Assembly: GCF_007741495.1 (NCBI RefSeq) | Contig: NZ_CP036262.1 | Coordinates: 1,426,001-1,490,000 of the forward strand | Source: Roseimaritima multifibrata | Lineage (GTDB): Bacteria; Planctomycetota; Planctomycetia; Pirellulales; Pirellulaceae | Direction: 5' to 3' | DNA: 64,000 bases | Part shown: piece by piece, positions 34,584 to 44,100 of the stretch | Numbering within the stretch: position 1 is the stretch's first letter | Layout: each line of letters starts with the position of its first letter | Translations under genes and position numbers: made by a program | Notes under the pieces: model-generated | What the model saw: only the letters and a program-made list of their open reading frames with translations | What the model was told of the DNA's origin: nothing | Databases searched by the model: none

Positions 34584-34620
34584 AACAAGCCGCGCCGTTT
34601 ACGGGGCGGCTTGTTTTGTT
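34584..34620 (+). terminator. Intrinsic terminator after the DUF1559-lipoprotein unit
   Basis: AACAAGCCGC-GCC pairs with GGGGCGGCTTGTT around GTTTAC, and the 3' side continues as TTGTTTTGTT. The stem is GC-rich and ends in T-rich sequence on the plus strand, as expected for a rho-independent terminator about 45 bases after the lipoprotein stop. Confidence 0.85.
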
Positions 34621-34682
34621 GAGTGACGTCAGCCTTGTGTGCTTCTTGAGAGCCATGCTAGCGAGGTATGTCGCCGCGAAAT

Positions 34683-35099
34683 TCAGCGTTCTGTTGCGGG
34701 CCAGCCATTTTTTAGGATCTTTTTCATTGCTTGGAGCGTTTCTTTGCTGACGTGATGTTCGATCCCTTCGCTGTCGATCGCCGCGGTACGCGAGCTGACG
34801 CCCATCGCTTCCAGAAAGGATTTGACGATTTCATGCCGCTTCCTAGCGGCAGTGGCGAGCCGTTTTCCTGCGGCGGTCAGTTCGATCGGCTGGTACGGCT
34901 GGGTTGTCACCAGTCCGTCACGCTGCAATCTCGCAACCGTATTGTTGACCGTTGCATGGGTCACCGAAAACTCTTGCACCAAATCCATCGATCGGCAAAC
35001 CCCGTTCGCGGCGATCTTGTCTCCGATCGCTTCCACGTAGTCTTCGGCAACCTCGCTGGCGTGATCGTCTCGCGTACGTTTGTGGACTCGGTTGGTCAA
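34683..35099 (-). CDS. mntR: MntR/DtxR-family metal-responsive transcriptional regulator
   Basis: The 138-residue protein has a DtxR-type winged helix (EDYVEAIGDKIAANGVCRSMDLVQEFSVTHATVNNTVARLQRDGLV) and a dimerisation/metal domain with Glu and two adjacent His (DSEGIEHHVSKETL), as in MntR. It has no SH3-like third domain, matching MntR rather than DtxR. It probably represses manganese uptake or related metal genes when Mn is sufficient. No target promoter could be fixed by eye. It is convergent with the DUF1559-lipoprotein unit; a 490-base gap with hairpins lies upstream. Confidence 0.88.
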   Translation of the reverse strand: MTNRVHKRTRDDHASEVAEDYVEAIGDKIAANGVCRSMDLVQEFSVTHATVNNTVARLQRDGLVTTQPYQPIELTAAGKRLATAARKRHEIVKSFLEAMGVSSRTAAIDSEGIEHHVSKETLQAMKKILKNGWPATER

Positions 35100-35475
35100 C
35101 GCTGAAGCTCGCAGGGAAGAGGAAGGGGGGTAACGGGCAAGTTGGTTCGGGATTCAGCGTAAAGCTGCAGAAGGGGGACATTGGTGGGTGAGCGAAAAGT
35201 CGCCAGCCGGATTATTCATAAACGATTTTGATACCGTGGTAAACCCTTTGTCTTGCCAGCGTTACGTCGCCGCTGGATCCCCCGTCACACTGCCGGCGGT
35301 GACACCGCCACTGGTTCCGGCAACCTGGCGATACCCTGCGCTCACCCTCACGGTCGTAGCGTCCGTCGCCAGTCGATGTGCCTTAGTGGACTGTCGCCGC
35401 TCCGGTCTGCCCGCCATCCTCCGTGTCACTTTTGTCGGCATACCCCTTTACCTCGCCGGGCATCGCACCTAATAT

Positions 35476-35505
35476 CCCTAAAGTTAGCTCTGGCTAACTT
35501 TAGGG
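35476..35505. other. Perfect 13-bp inverted repeat upstream of a DUF1559 gene
   Basis: CCCTAAAGTTAGC-TCTG-GCTAACTTTAGGG is perfectly symmetrical with a 4-base loop. It lies about 86 bases before the DUF1559 start at 35591 and about 380 bases upstream of mntR. A second copy of the GTTAGC-N4-GCTAAC core follows 61 bases later. It could be an operator, an RNA hairpin or a small repeat. The rest of the 490-base gap holds no recognisable gene. Confidence 0.75.
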
Positions 35506-35540
35506 CCGAGCGATTTCGCTGCGGTCTTTTGTTTGACTTT

Positions 35541-35568
35541 CGAGTTAGCTTCGGCTAACTTTTGCTCG
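35541..35568. other. Second GTTAGC-N4-GCTAAC inverted repeat
   Basis: AGTTAGC-TTCG-GCTAACT (35543-35560) repeats the core of the palindrome at 35476-35505, here with a TTCG tetraloop, and outer CGAG/CTCG ends that pair with a bulge. It lies 22 bases before the DUF1559 start, in the probable leader, where an RNA hairpin could affect translation or decay. Confidence 0.65.
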
Positions 35569-35590
35569 TTCGTTTTGTATAGGGAATGAA

Positions 35591-36727
35591 ATGATTGTTG
35601 CCCATGAACATCGCAAAGTTCCACCTGTCTTGCAGTTCGCTCCGCAAACCCGGCCAAAGTGTTTTCGAGTTGGGTTCACATTGGTTGAACTGTTGGTTGT
35701 GATTGCCGTGATCGGAGTGCTGGTGGGGTTGTTGCTCCCTGCGGTGCAAGCGGCACGCGAAGCCGTTCGTAAAGTTTCTTGCAGTAACAATTTGCGGCAA
35801 GTGGGGCTGGCGATCCAGAACTATCATTCAACCTTCAACCGGTTGCCGGCCGGTTACGTATCGTATCCAACCAGCAATGGCGTTGCACCTGCGAATGTTA
35901 TGATGGACGCGGTCACGTGGGACGCTGGTCCCGGTTGGGGATGGGGAGCCGCCATTCTGCCTTTTGCCGAAGGGACGACGATCGCGGACCATTTGCAGAT
36001 GGAGCGTCCCCTTTGGTCGGTCGTCAATTCCCACGCAATTGCCTCTACCATTCCGATGTTTCTTTGCCCTAGTTCCAGCGGCAAAGATTCGCCGTTCACG
36101 ATTGCCAACGCTTCCGGAGGCCCCTTAATCATCGATGGGCATTCGGTGGAAGTGGGACGCAGTCATTATGTTGCCAGCCATGGGCAGGAAAGCTGTTGGG
36201 GGGAATGCGGCAGTGTGGCAACCGGCGAAGTTTTTACAAACATCTACACGTCGGAAACGAAAATCGTGGCGATCGATGGCGATGCGGGACGTGTCGCCGA
36301 TGGGCCTTTCTATCGCAATTCAAAAACTCGCTTTCGTGATGTGACCGATGGCTTGACCAATACCATTTTCTTTGGTGAACATAGCTCGTCGCTCAGCGAT
36401 AAAACTTGGGTTGGGGTCGTGCCAGGGGCATACGTCCATCCACGGTTCTTGTCACCTGAGAATGGCTATGATGCCGCGGCGACGCTCACCTTGGTTCATG
36501 CAGGTCCATCGGGCGGTGAATTAGATATCACAGGCAGCCCGATCATTCACCCCATTAACTTTCCGACCTATCACGTCGGGCAGATGTTTTCAGAACATCC
36601 CGGCGGGGGCTACATCGGTATGGGCGACGGTTCCGTTCGGTTTGTCAGCGAAGTTGTGGATCTGTATCTCTGGGCCGAACTGTCCAGTATGGATGAGCAC
36701 GAAGTCATCGACTGGGAGCGTCTTTAA
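35591..36727 (+). CDS. DUF1559 prepilin-like protein
   Basis: The 378-residue protein has a longer polar leader (about 30 residues, ending RVGFTLVEL) before the prepilin-type helix LVVIAVIGVLVGLLLPAVQAAREAVRK. The DUF1559 body contains WGWGAAILPF, FLCPSSSGKDSPF and the end motif GDGSVRFVSEVVD. The leader could be shorter if an internal start is used, but none with a good Shine-Dalgarno was seen. It is preceded by two GTTAGC palindromes. Its stop overlaps the next start in TAATG, so the two genes are translationally coupled. Confidence 0.93.
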   Translation: MIVAHEHRKVPPVLQFAPQTRPKCFRVGFTLVELLVVIAVIGVLVGLLLPAVQAAREAVRKVSCSNNLRQVGLAIQNYHSTFNRLPAGYVSYPTSNGVAPANVMMDAVTWDAGPGWGWGAAILPFAEGTTIADHLQMERPLWSVVNSHAIASTIPMFLCPSSSGKDSPFTIANASGGPLIIDGHSVEVGRSHYVASHGQESCWGECGSVATGEVFTNIYTSETKIVAIDGDAGRVADGPFYRNSKTRFRDVTDGLTNTIFFGEHSSSLSDKTWVGVVPGAYVHPRFLSPENGYDAAATLTLVHAGPSGGELDITGSPIIHPINFPTYHVGQMFSEHPGGGYIGMGDGSVRFVSEVVDLYLWAELSSMDEHEVIDWERL

Positions 36728-37074
36728 TGTCAAATGATTCTCTTAGTTCCCAATTGTCCGAAGTGCCATGGCGACTGGTCGTATGCGTGCTTCTTGTTGG
36801 TGTCGCGGCCATTTGGTGGCTAAGTCGACCACCGGTCAAGCTTGACGACAATCAGTATGCGACCACGATTGCACTTTACCGGATTTGCAATCAACGGAGC
36901 GATGCGGGACTTGATCAAATCGAGCTCCTTCTGGAGGCTTCGCTTGAGGAAAGCGGTCAGGTCGACGCGGCAGTGAAAGCGATGCAACGTATTATCGAGG
37001 ACGGCCGGGAGGGGCATTGGCAGCAGGCGACCGCGGATTGCCGGCTTCTGCTGGACAGCCAAGTGAAACGTTGA
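36727..37074 (+). CDS. Small single-pass membrane protein coupled to DUF1559
   Basis: The 115-residue product has one transmembrane helix near the amino terminus (WRLVVCVLLVGVAAIWWL), then a charged helical region of about 75 residues with no cysteine motif. Start and upstream stop overlap in TAATG. It resembles the small accessory proteins found after DUF1559 genes but has no lipobox. No family is recognised; a role in assembling or anchoring the DUF1559 protein is inference from coupling. Confidence 0.75.
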   Translation: MSNDSLSSQLSEVPWRLVVCVLLVGVAAIWWLSRPPVKLDDNQYATTIALYRICNQRSDAGLDQIELLLEASLEESGQVDAAVKAMQRIIEDGREGHWQQATADCRLLLDSQVKR

Positions 37075-37226
37075 CGCCTTGAACGCTTTAGCGTTGCTTG
37101 TGGCAGCGTTATCATAGAGGTGTGAATCGTTTAGACGCGGTTCGTTCCAATCATACGCAATGTTCATTCCTCGCAGCGTGGTCCCGTGGTCATCGCTGCG
37201 AAAGGCAAGCTTAGGTGTTAGGTCGA

Positions 37227-37970
37227 ATGCAATATTCTTCTTTTGAAGCACTGGATGTCGAAACCATTCGTTCGATTGATCGCATCGCGATGGAGCGATA
37301 CAAGATGAGTGGTCTGGTCTTGATGGAGAATGCGGGCCGCGGGGCTGCCGAATATATCGATCGCTGGCTGGCCGCTAAGAGAGACCCGTTTGGCGATTCA
37401 CCCAGTGAACTGAAGCGAATGACTGGTGAGACCGTCGTTTTGTGTGGTGCGGGAAATAATGCCGGCGACGGATACGTCGTCGCTAGGCATCTGCAGACCA
37501 TGGGGCATACCGTAGAAATTTTCCAGTTGGCCGATCCCGAGAAGTTGACTGGAGACGCCGCGGCTAACTGGGAAATCGCTCAGTTAGCGGACATTCCCAC
37601 AACGGTCCTTCTTACGCCCGATCAAATTCCAGCGGAGCTGTCGGCTCGGGACGCGAGTTGTGTTGTCGATGCGATGGTTGGAACAGGCGCGAATGGTCCG
37701 CTGCGCGAACCTTACGCTTCGGCGGTGGAAGTGGCAAACCAATTGCCTGCACTTCGCGTCGCACTGGACATTCCCAGTGGACTGGATGCGAACAGCGGCA
37801 AAGCGGATGGCATCTGCTTTTTGGCCGAGCGAACGATAACATTTGTTGCGGCAAAAACAGGGTTTCTCCAGCCAAGTGCTAAGCGTTGGTTAGGGGAGGT
37901 TGTGGTGGTTCCGATTGGTGTCCCACAGAAGTTGCTAGATGCGGTGTGCGGGACCGACAAGGCGAACTAG
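37227..37970 (+). CDS. nnrE: NAD(P)H-hydrate epimerase (YjeF N-terminal family)
   Basis: The 247-residue protein contains the YjeF_N fold: ALDVETIRSIDRIAMERYKMSGLVLMENAGRG, the nucleotide-binding VVLCGAGNNAGDGYVVARHL, CVVDAMVGTGANGPLREPY and LDIPSGLDANSGKADG. It interconverts R- and S-NAD(P)HX so that damaged cofactor can be repaired by the dehydratase. The kinase/dehydratase domain is absent, so that partner must lie elsewhere. ATG 37227 is chosen; GTG 37215, four codons earlier, is possible. It stands alone. Confidence 0.93.
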   Translation: MQYSSFEALDVETIRSIDRIAMERYKMSGLVLMENAGRGAAEYIDRWLAAKRDPFGDSPSELKRMTGETVVLCGAGNNAGDGYVVARHLQTMGHTVEIFQLADPEKLTGDAAANWEIAQLADIPTTVLLTPDQIPAELSARDASCVVDAMVGTGANGPLREPYASAVEVANQLPALRVALDIPSGLDANSGKADGICFLAERTITFVAAKTGFLQPSAKRWLGEVVVVPIGVPQKLLDAVCGTDKAN

Positions 37971-38043
37971 CATGCTCCGTTTGCTATAAGTTGCGAATCC
38001 TTCACGCTGGATTCTGCTTCGCCGAGGGAGTAGGCTTGGTTTG

Positions 38044-38100
38044 CATTCGCTTGCCGTAGAATCATTCGCTTGCCGTAGAATCATTCGCTTGCTGTAGAAT
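38044..38100. repeat. 19-bp tandem repeat, three copies
   Basis: Three copies of CATTCGCTTGCCGTAGAAT start at 38044, 38063 and 38082; the third has one change (GCTGT for GCCGT). They lie in the gap between the epimerase gene and the LicD gene and encode nothing recognisable. Confidence 0.85.
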
Positions 38101-38156
38101 TCGGATCGGCAATTCTGGTGGGTGCGAAATCTCTTGTGATTTGGGATGGGGTGCTT

Positions 38157-39023
38157 ATGTTCGTTACTCGAATGAATGACCAAGAAAAGCAGGCCTTGTA
38201 CAACGTCGTGAGCGAATGTGGTCGCCTGCTTGATTCGCTTGGTCACCCTTGGTGGCTTTCGCATGGGACGCTTTTGGGAGCGTGGAGGCATCATGATGTG
38301 ATCCCCTGGGATGACGACCTGGACGTTGCCTTTCCCCGTGAGAAACTGCCTGAACTGATTGCAGCTGCGGCGGAAAGTGGTTGGAAGTTTTGCCGGTTGG
38401 GACCTTTTCTTGCCAAGATTTGGAATCCCAGCCTTGCCTTGTACCATACGAATCATCCGTGGACATGGCCATTCGCTGACATCACGCTCTACGATGAAAC
38501 TTCCACGACGATAATCGTCGAGTACATGTATCATCGCAAGTTTGCCGTTGTTGAAAAATCAGACGTGCTGCCTTTACAGGACATCCCGTTTGGTCCGCTG
38601 CAACTTCCTGTTCCCAGGTCGCCCGAATTGCTGCTTAACCAGGTTTACCCCTACTGGAACAGCCAGCCCTCCTCCAGTGACTATGGCCATCGCATGGAAC
38701 GCTCGTATGACGAGCCATCGGAGCGGCGCCGGATCGCAGACTTGGCGAAAGATTTTCAGATGTTCAATGTCGATGTCAGTGATTCGGATGCGACTTTAGT
38801 GGAGGTCTGCCATGGGGAGCACCCTCAATGGGCAGGGCCCGTCCACTTCTTTTCCGATGGGCGGATGTGCCGACCGAACAGCGACGAAGGGCGATATGAA
38901 AAAATCGGAGATCACGGAATGGTTCTCTTTTGGGATCAGTGGGAACCAGAGATTCTCATCCGCAAGGATTCGACCTCCCCGTATCGTGACCCCACAAAAC
39001 CTTTCTTTCTGCAGGCGAGATAA
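38157..39023 (+). CDS. LicD-family nucleotidyltransferase-fold protein
   Basis: The 288-residue protein has the LicD core GHPWWLSHGTLLGAWRHHDVIPWDDDLDVAF, whose DDDLD acidic cluster binds the metal. LicD-type enzymes transfer phosphocholine or related groups to cell-surface polysaccharides. The carboxyl part (SDGRMCRPNSDEGRYEKIG, FWDQWEPEILIR) resembles the terminal segment of some planctomycete glycosyltransferases and may bind glycan. ATG 38157 is chosen; GTG 38118 gives 13 more residues and ATG 38172 five fewer. No choline uptake or kinase gene is nearby. Confidence 0.85.
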   Translation: MFVTRMNDQEKQALYNVVSECGRLLDSLGHPWWLSHGTLLGAWRHHDVIPWDDDLDVAFPREKLPELIAAAAESGWKFCRLGPFLAKIWNPSLALYHTNHPWTWPFADITLYDETSTTIIVEYMYHRKFAVVEKSDVLPLQDIPFGPLQLPVPRSPELLLNQVYPYWNSQPSSSDYGHRMERSYDEPSERRRIADLAKDFQMFNVDVSDSDATLVEVCHGEHPQWAGPVHFFSDGRMCRPNSDEGRYEKIGDHGMVLFWDQWEPEILIRKDSTSPYRDPTKPFFLQAR

Positions 39024-39137
39024 GGTTCGCTGTTCAATGTCGATTTTTTGGGGGAGCCTAAAAGCGACCTGTCCCTGAGAAAGACAAGCGGTTAAGCTGA
39101 ACACTGGTCTAATAGGTCTTTTGTGACGTCGATATTA

Positions 39138-39596
39138 ATGAACCGTATTCTCTCGCTGCTACTGATTCCTTTGTTCATGCTGGGGCACATTTTGCCTCAT
39201 TCGCATGCTGGGGTTGGTGTGGATGAAGCGCACGGGGACGCATATCGTCCGCATATTCATGTGTCTTCTGGGCATCATGACGGACACAACCATCATGCCG
39301 CTGGCGAACATCATCATGCCGGTGATCATACTGCACCAGAGAGCGCACCGGCTTCGGCGACTCTGGTTCTAACGGCTCCCGTTGATCATGATTTTGGGGC
39401 GATTTATATCGCCGATACGGACTGGACGACAATCCGTACAACCGCTGCTCCAACGGTCGCATCGGTTCCAAGTGTTTGGGGCTCGCTTGCTTTCTCGCTT
39501 GACCTTGATTCATGCTCGATAGGCAGGTGGGACGAACCGGTCGATCACTACGGCAGGCTACCGATCTATCTTCTCACTGCGTCGCTTCGGTTGTAG
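39138..39596 (+). CDS. His-rich secreted protein of the metal-efflux operon
   Basis: The 152-residue product starts with a hydrophobic signal (ILSLLLIPLFMLGHILPHSHAG) and contains a dense His segment (HIHVSSGHHDGHNHH, EHHHAGDHT) suited to binding Cu, Zn, Ni or Co. The rest is Ala/Ser/Thr-rich. It leads the RND operon (164 bases before the adaptor gene) and may act as periplasmic metal chaperone or sensor; this is inference from position and composition. ATG 39138 is preferred to GTG 39123. No family is recognised. Confidence 0.75.
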   Translation: MNRILSLLLIPLFMLGHILPHSHAGVGVDEAHGDAYRPHIHVSSGHHDGHNHHAAGEHHHAGDHTAPESAPASATLVLTAPVDHDFGAIYIADTDWTTIRTTAAPTVASVPSVWGSLAFSLDLDSCSIGRWDEPVDHYGRLPIYLLTASLRL

Positions 39597-39759
39597 CAGG
39601 CCGGTTCACCGATTCACGGCTATCTAGATGCCGCGTATCTGTATCGGTGATTTTACCTTTCTAGGTTTTTCCTTGAGACATCTTGAACGTTCGCGTTTGC
39701 GCGCCCGGTTCATCGATGCGCGATGGGTGTTGCATGCTTTTTCGGACAGGACTCGTAAA

Positions 39760-41184
39760 ATGAATCGATTGGTTTCGATTGCCAGATCATTGCTAGGGCC
39801 GGTGATTGTGCTCGCCGTTTTGTTTGCGGGGTGGACGTACCGCGAGCAGTTGTTTCCGCAACAAGAAACAGCCGAAGCGACGGATGATAATCCGAGGAAG
39901 GCGTCGGTGGAAAAACAAACGGTGCTTGAGATCAGCGAGCAGGCTCGTAGGAACCTTGCACTGGTCTCCAAAGCGGCGCGTCCGCAATCTTACTGGCGGA
40001 CGATCGTGATTCCGGGGGAAGTTGCGGATCGACCGGGGCTTTCGGATCGCGGTGTCACCTCGCCAGCGGTCGGAGTCGTCACGGCGATTCATGCCTTTCC
40101 CGGCGATACGATGCGACCGGGGGAACCACTGTTTTCGATCCGTTTGTTCAGCGAATATCTGCAAGCCACTCAGACTCAGTTGTTCAAAGCACGGCAGGAA
40201 ACCGTCATTGTCCAAGCCGAAATCGATCGCTTGGCGGCAGCCGTTCGTACGGGGGCCGTGTCGGGGGCCAAAACGATTGAATTGCAAAGCGAAATTAGTC
40301 GCCAAAACACATTGATACAAGCGGCGCGGCAAGAGCTGTTGACGCGTGGCCTGACACCCCAGCAAGTCCAACAGATCGAAGCGGGGACGTTTGTCTCGAC
40401 CGTCGAAGTTGTCGCGCCACCGGTGCGTGATTTCGATAAGTTCACCGATGTTCAGCCTGTCGAAAAAATTCAACAGGTTCATCAGGTCAGCGAATTGGTG
40501 CAGGAGGTGCCGATTGCATATGAGGTTCAGGAATTAGCTGTCGAACTTGGGCAGCAGGTGCAAGCGGGGCAATTACTTGCGAATCTTTCCAATCACCAAA
40601 TGCTTTATATCGTCGGTCACGCTTTTAAGAGAGAGGCGACGTTTCTTGAACTGGCAGCACAGGAACGACGCCCCGTCGAAATTGAGTTCGCCGAAGATGA
40701 CCAGGGCGGTTGGCCAGAACTGCAGCAGACCTTCAAAATTCGACATCTATCGAATTCGATCGATACGAACAGTCGGACGTTTGATTTCTACGTCCCGTTG
40801 TCAAATCAATCCCGATCGTATGGCGACGAAGGGCGTGTTTTCCTTGTCTGGCGTTTTCGCCCAGGACAACGTGCTCGGATTCATGTCCCGGTCGAAAAGT
40901 TCGATAACGTGTTTGTGCTGCCTGCCGAGGCCGTCGTGCGAGAGGGGCCCGAGGCATACGTATTTCGCCAGAACGGCGATCTGTTTAAGCAGATTCCTGT
41001 TCATGTTCTGCACGAGGACCGGCGATCGGTTGTGCTTGCCAATGATGGCGGCATCACTGCGGGAGCTTTCCTGGCACAGAATTCGGCGGCTTCGCTGAAT
41101 CGGGTCTTAAAGTCACAGTCCACTGGCGGACAAGAACCCGGGGTGCATGTGCATGCCGATGGCACCACCCATGCGGCCCACTAA
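39760..41184 (+). CDS. RND efflux periplasmic adaptor subunit (CusB/CzcB-like)
   Basis: The 474-residue membrane-fusion protein has an amino-terminal anchor (LLGPVIVLAVLFAGWTY), a barrel/lipoyl region (VTSPAVGVVTAIHAFPGDTMRPGEPLFSIRLFSEYLQ), a coiled-coil hairpin at about 140-210, and carboxyl beta domains (RVFLVWRFRPGQRARIHVPVEKFDNVFVLPAEAVV). The tail ends GVHVHADGTTHAAH, nearly identical to a segment in the lipoprotein at 44749. It links the inner-membrane RND pump to an outer-membrane channel, which is not encoded in this operon. The start is Met 39760; the open frame upstream to 39628 is not protein-like. Confidence 0.92.
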   Translation: MNRLVSIARSLLGPVIVLAVLFAGWTYREQLFPQQETAEATDDNPRKASVEKQTVLEISEQARRNLALVSKAARPQSYWRTIVIPGEVADRPGLSDRGVTSPAVGVVTAIHAFPGDTMRPGEPLFSIRLFSEYLQATQTQLFKARQETVIVQAEIDRLAAAVRTGAVSGAKTIELQSEISRQNTLIQAARQELLTRGLTPQQVQQIEAGTFVSTVEVVAPPVRDFDKFTDVQPVEKIQQVHQVSELVQEVPIAYEVQELAVELGQQVQAGQLLANLSNHQMLYIVGHAFKREATFLELAAQERRPVEIEFAEDDQGGWPELQQTFKIRHLSNSIDTNSRTFDFYVPLSNQSRSYGDEGRVFLVWRFRPGQRARIHVPVEKFDNVFVLPAEAVVREGPEAYVFRQNGDLFKQIPVHVLHEDRRSVVLANDGGITAGAFLAQNSAASLNRVLKSQSTGGQEPGVHVHADGTTHAAH

Positions 41185-41196
41185 GGAAAACCAATC

Positions 41197-44100
41197 ATGC
41201 TGGATGCAATCATTAAGTTCTCGCTGCGATATCGCATGCTGGTCGTCGTGGTCAGTCTGTTTGTGCTGGTCTACGGATCGTATCTGGCGACGCAGATGTC
41301 GATTGACGTTTTCCCCGACCTGGATCGTCCTCGTGTTGTCATCATTACCGAAGCTCCTGGATTAGCAACGGAGGAAGTCGAAACACTGGTGACGCAGCCG
41401 ATTGAGATTGCTCTGATGGGAGCCAATGGGGTTCAGGCAGTTCGCAGTCAATCGACAGCCGGGTTGAATGTGATCTATATCGAATTCGATTGGTCCACCG
41501 AAATTCGTGCGGCTCGCCAAACCGTGCAAGAACGCTTGTCGACACTTGAAGGTATTTTGCCGGATGGAATTCGACCGCAGATGACTCCTCCTTCTTCGAT
41601 CATGGGGCAGATTATTGTCGCGGGGATTTACCGGCAAAGGGGGCCTGGCGGTGGACGATTGGTTCAGGTCGGCAATACGGAAATGATGGCCGAAATGGTC
41701 CGCGCTGGAAAAAAGAACATGCAGTTCGCCATTTGGAATCCAGGCGATCGCCATGATTTCGCAAGCTGGAAGAAAGTTTCAACACAGGAAATTCAGTGGG
41801 AACAGGATCCCAGTACTGACGCTCGGCTCCAAAAGTCCACCGTCGGAACCGCTGCAATCCGAATCGATGGGAAAACTTACGACGCTTATTTTTACAGCGA
41901 CGCAAAACAGCAGCTGGAACTGCGAACCGTCGCGGACTGGATCATTCGTCCGCGGTTGTTGAAAGTAACCGGAGTGGCCGAGGTCTTTATGCTTGGCGGA
42001 GATCGCAAGCAGTACCAGATTCTGATCGATCCCACTGCATTGCTCGAATACGATGTCACCGTGCAGGACGTCGAACAGGCACTGCGATCCAGTAACATCA
42101 ATACCAGCGGCGGCTTCGCCGTTACGGGGGAAACCGAGCGGCCGATTCGTATTCTAGGACGGTTGGGGCCAGAGTCACGCGTTGTGATCGAAGACCTGAA
42201 GAAAGTCCCCGTCGGTAACCATCCGAAACGTGCCGTTTTGCTGGAACAGGTTGCTCGAGTCATCGAGGGGCCGCAGATCAAGCGTGGTGACGGCAGCGTC
42301 GATGGGCATCCTGGTATCGTTTTCACAACCGTCAAACAGCCTCATGTCGATACACGCGAACTGAGTGACGCAATTGCAGCAGCGTTTGACGAAGTCGAAG
42401 CATCCCTGCCCGCCGATATCGTTGTCAATTCGGAACTGTTTCGACTGAGGAACTTTATTGACCGGGGTATCTTTAATGTTGCCGAAGCGCTTGCGATCGG
42501 AGCGGTGCTGGTCATCATCGTGCTGTTTTTGTTCCTGCTGAACTTTCGCACGACTTTTATAACGTTAACCGCAATCCCGCTATCGCTTGTCCTGACCACT
42601 CTGACTTTTCGTGTGATCGGTTGGCTAAGTGGTAGTGAACTGTCAATCAATGTGATGACGTTGGGCGGGATCGCCGTGGCGATGGGCGAATTAGTCGACG
42701 ACGCAATTGTCGATGTGGAAAATATCTTTCGACGGCTTAAACAGAACAATCGCCTGCCGCTTGAAAAGCAGAAGTCACCCCTACTGATTACTTTTGAAGC
42801 GAGCAAAGAGATTCGGACTTCGATCGTGTTTGGAACCGCGGTTGTGATCCTTTCTTTCATGCCTCTGTTTGCTTTGTCAGGCGTGGAAGGTCGCTTGTTT
42901 TCGCCGCTGGGGTTCGCCTATATCGTTTCGATCCTTTCGTCATTTGTCGTGTCGATGACCGTCACGCCGGTCCTTTCTTACTACCTGCTACCGAATTCGC
43001 GTGCGACGCACCATGAAGGAGACGGCTTTCTGTTGCATGGGTTAAAGGCGATCGTGACCCACATGATCCGCCTAAGTATGGCGATGCCGCGAACGCTGTT
43101 TGTGTTGACATGGTTGGCCGTTGCATTGGCTGCGTGGCAAATGTCGATGTTAGGGCGAAACTTTTTGCCTCCTTTTGATGAAGGAAGCATTCAGGTAAAC
43201 GTGACGCTGCCGCCGGGGTCATCCTTGGATGCTTCCAATGAAGTTTCGGGGGCGATTGATTTGGTCTTTCAATCGATGCAAAAAAACGCTGATAATCCGA
43301 CGGGGGAAATTTTGCATTTCGTTCGTCGTACGGGGCGCGCTGAAATGGACGAGCATGCTTCTCCGGTGAACTTTGGCGAATACATTCTTAGTATGAATCC
43401 CGAATCGCCGACCGAACGGGAGCAGATTCTGGCGACCCTTCGTGAAAAAATTAGTGACGAAGCTCCTGGAGTGGACATCGAAGTCGAACAGCCATTGGCC
43501 CACTTGATCAGCCATATGATCTCGGGCGTTTACGCTCAGATTGCGATCAAGATTCACGGCGACGACCTGGATACCCTGCAGCGTGTCGCCGAGCAGGTTA
43601 AAGCGACCATTCAGGACGTGCCAGGAATCACGCCGCCGATCGTGGAACCCATTCAAGAGACGCCTGAGCTGCACATCGCACTTCGCGCTGACGATCTAGC
43701 GTTGCATGGAGTGACTCGCCAGTATGTCGCAGACGTTTTGCAGACGGCGTTACAGGGGGAGGTCGTTTCTCAAGTCTTGGAAGGCCAGCGGCGGTTCGAT
43801 TTACTCGTCCGTCTGGAGGAAGAGTATCGCACGGATTATGCAAACCTGGATCGGCTTCGAATCGATTTGCCCGACCGTGAGGGGCAACCAGATCGAGGAC
43901 AGATCGAACTTCGTGAAGTCGCGGATGTCGGGGTCGGAACCGGACCGAATTCGATCAATCGCGAAAACGCACGCCGCCGGATCGTGATTCGCTGTAACAC
44001 CGAAGGCCGCGATTTAGCGGGCGCCGTCAATGATATTAAGAACCGTATTGGTAACCAGGTTGAAATGCCGGTAGGCTATTTCATTGAATATGGAGGCCAA

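Noticed and set aside
35188-35472. 94-codon frame between mntR and the DUF1559 gene
   Set aside because: The product is rich in Arg, Pro and Val without motif or signal, and an overlapping frame of similar size exists, as expected by chance in GC-rich DNA.
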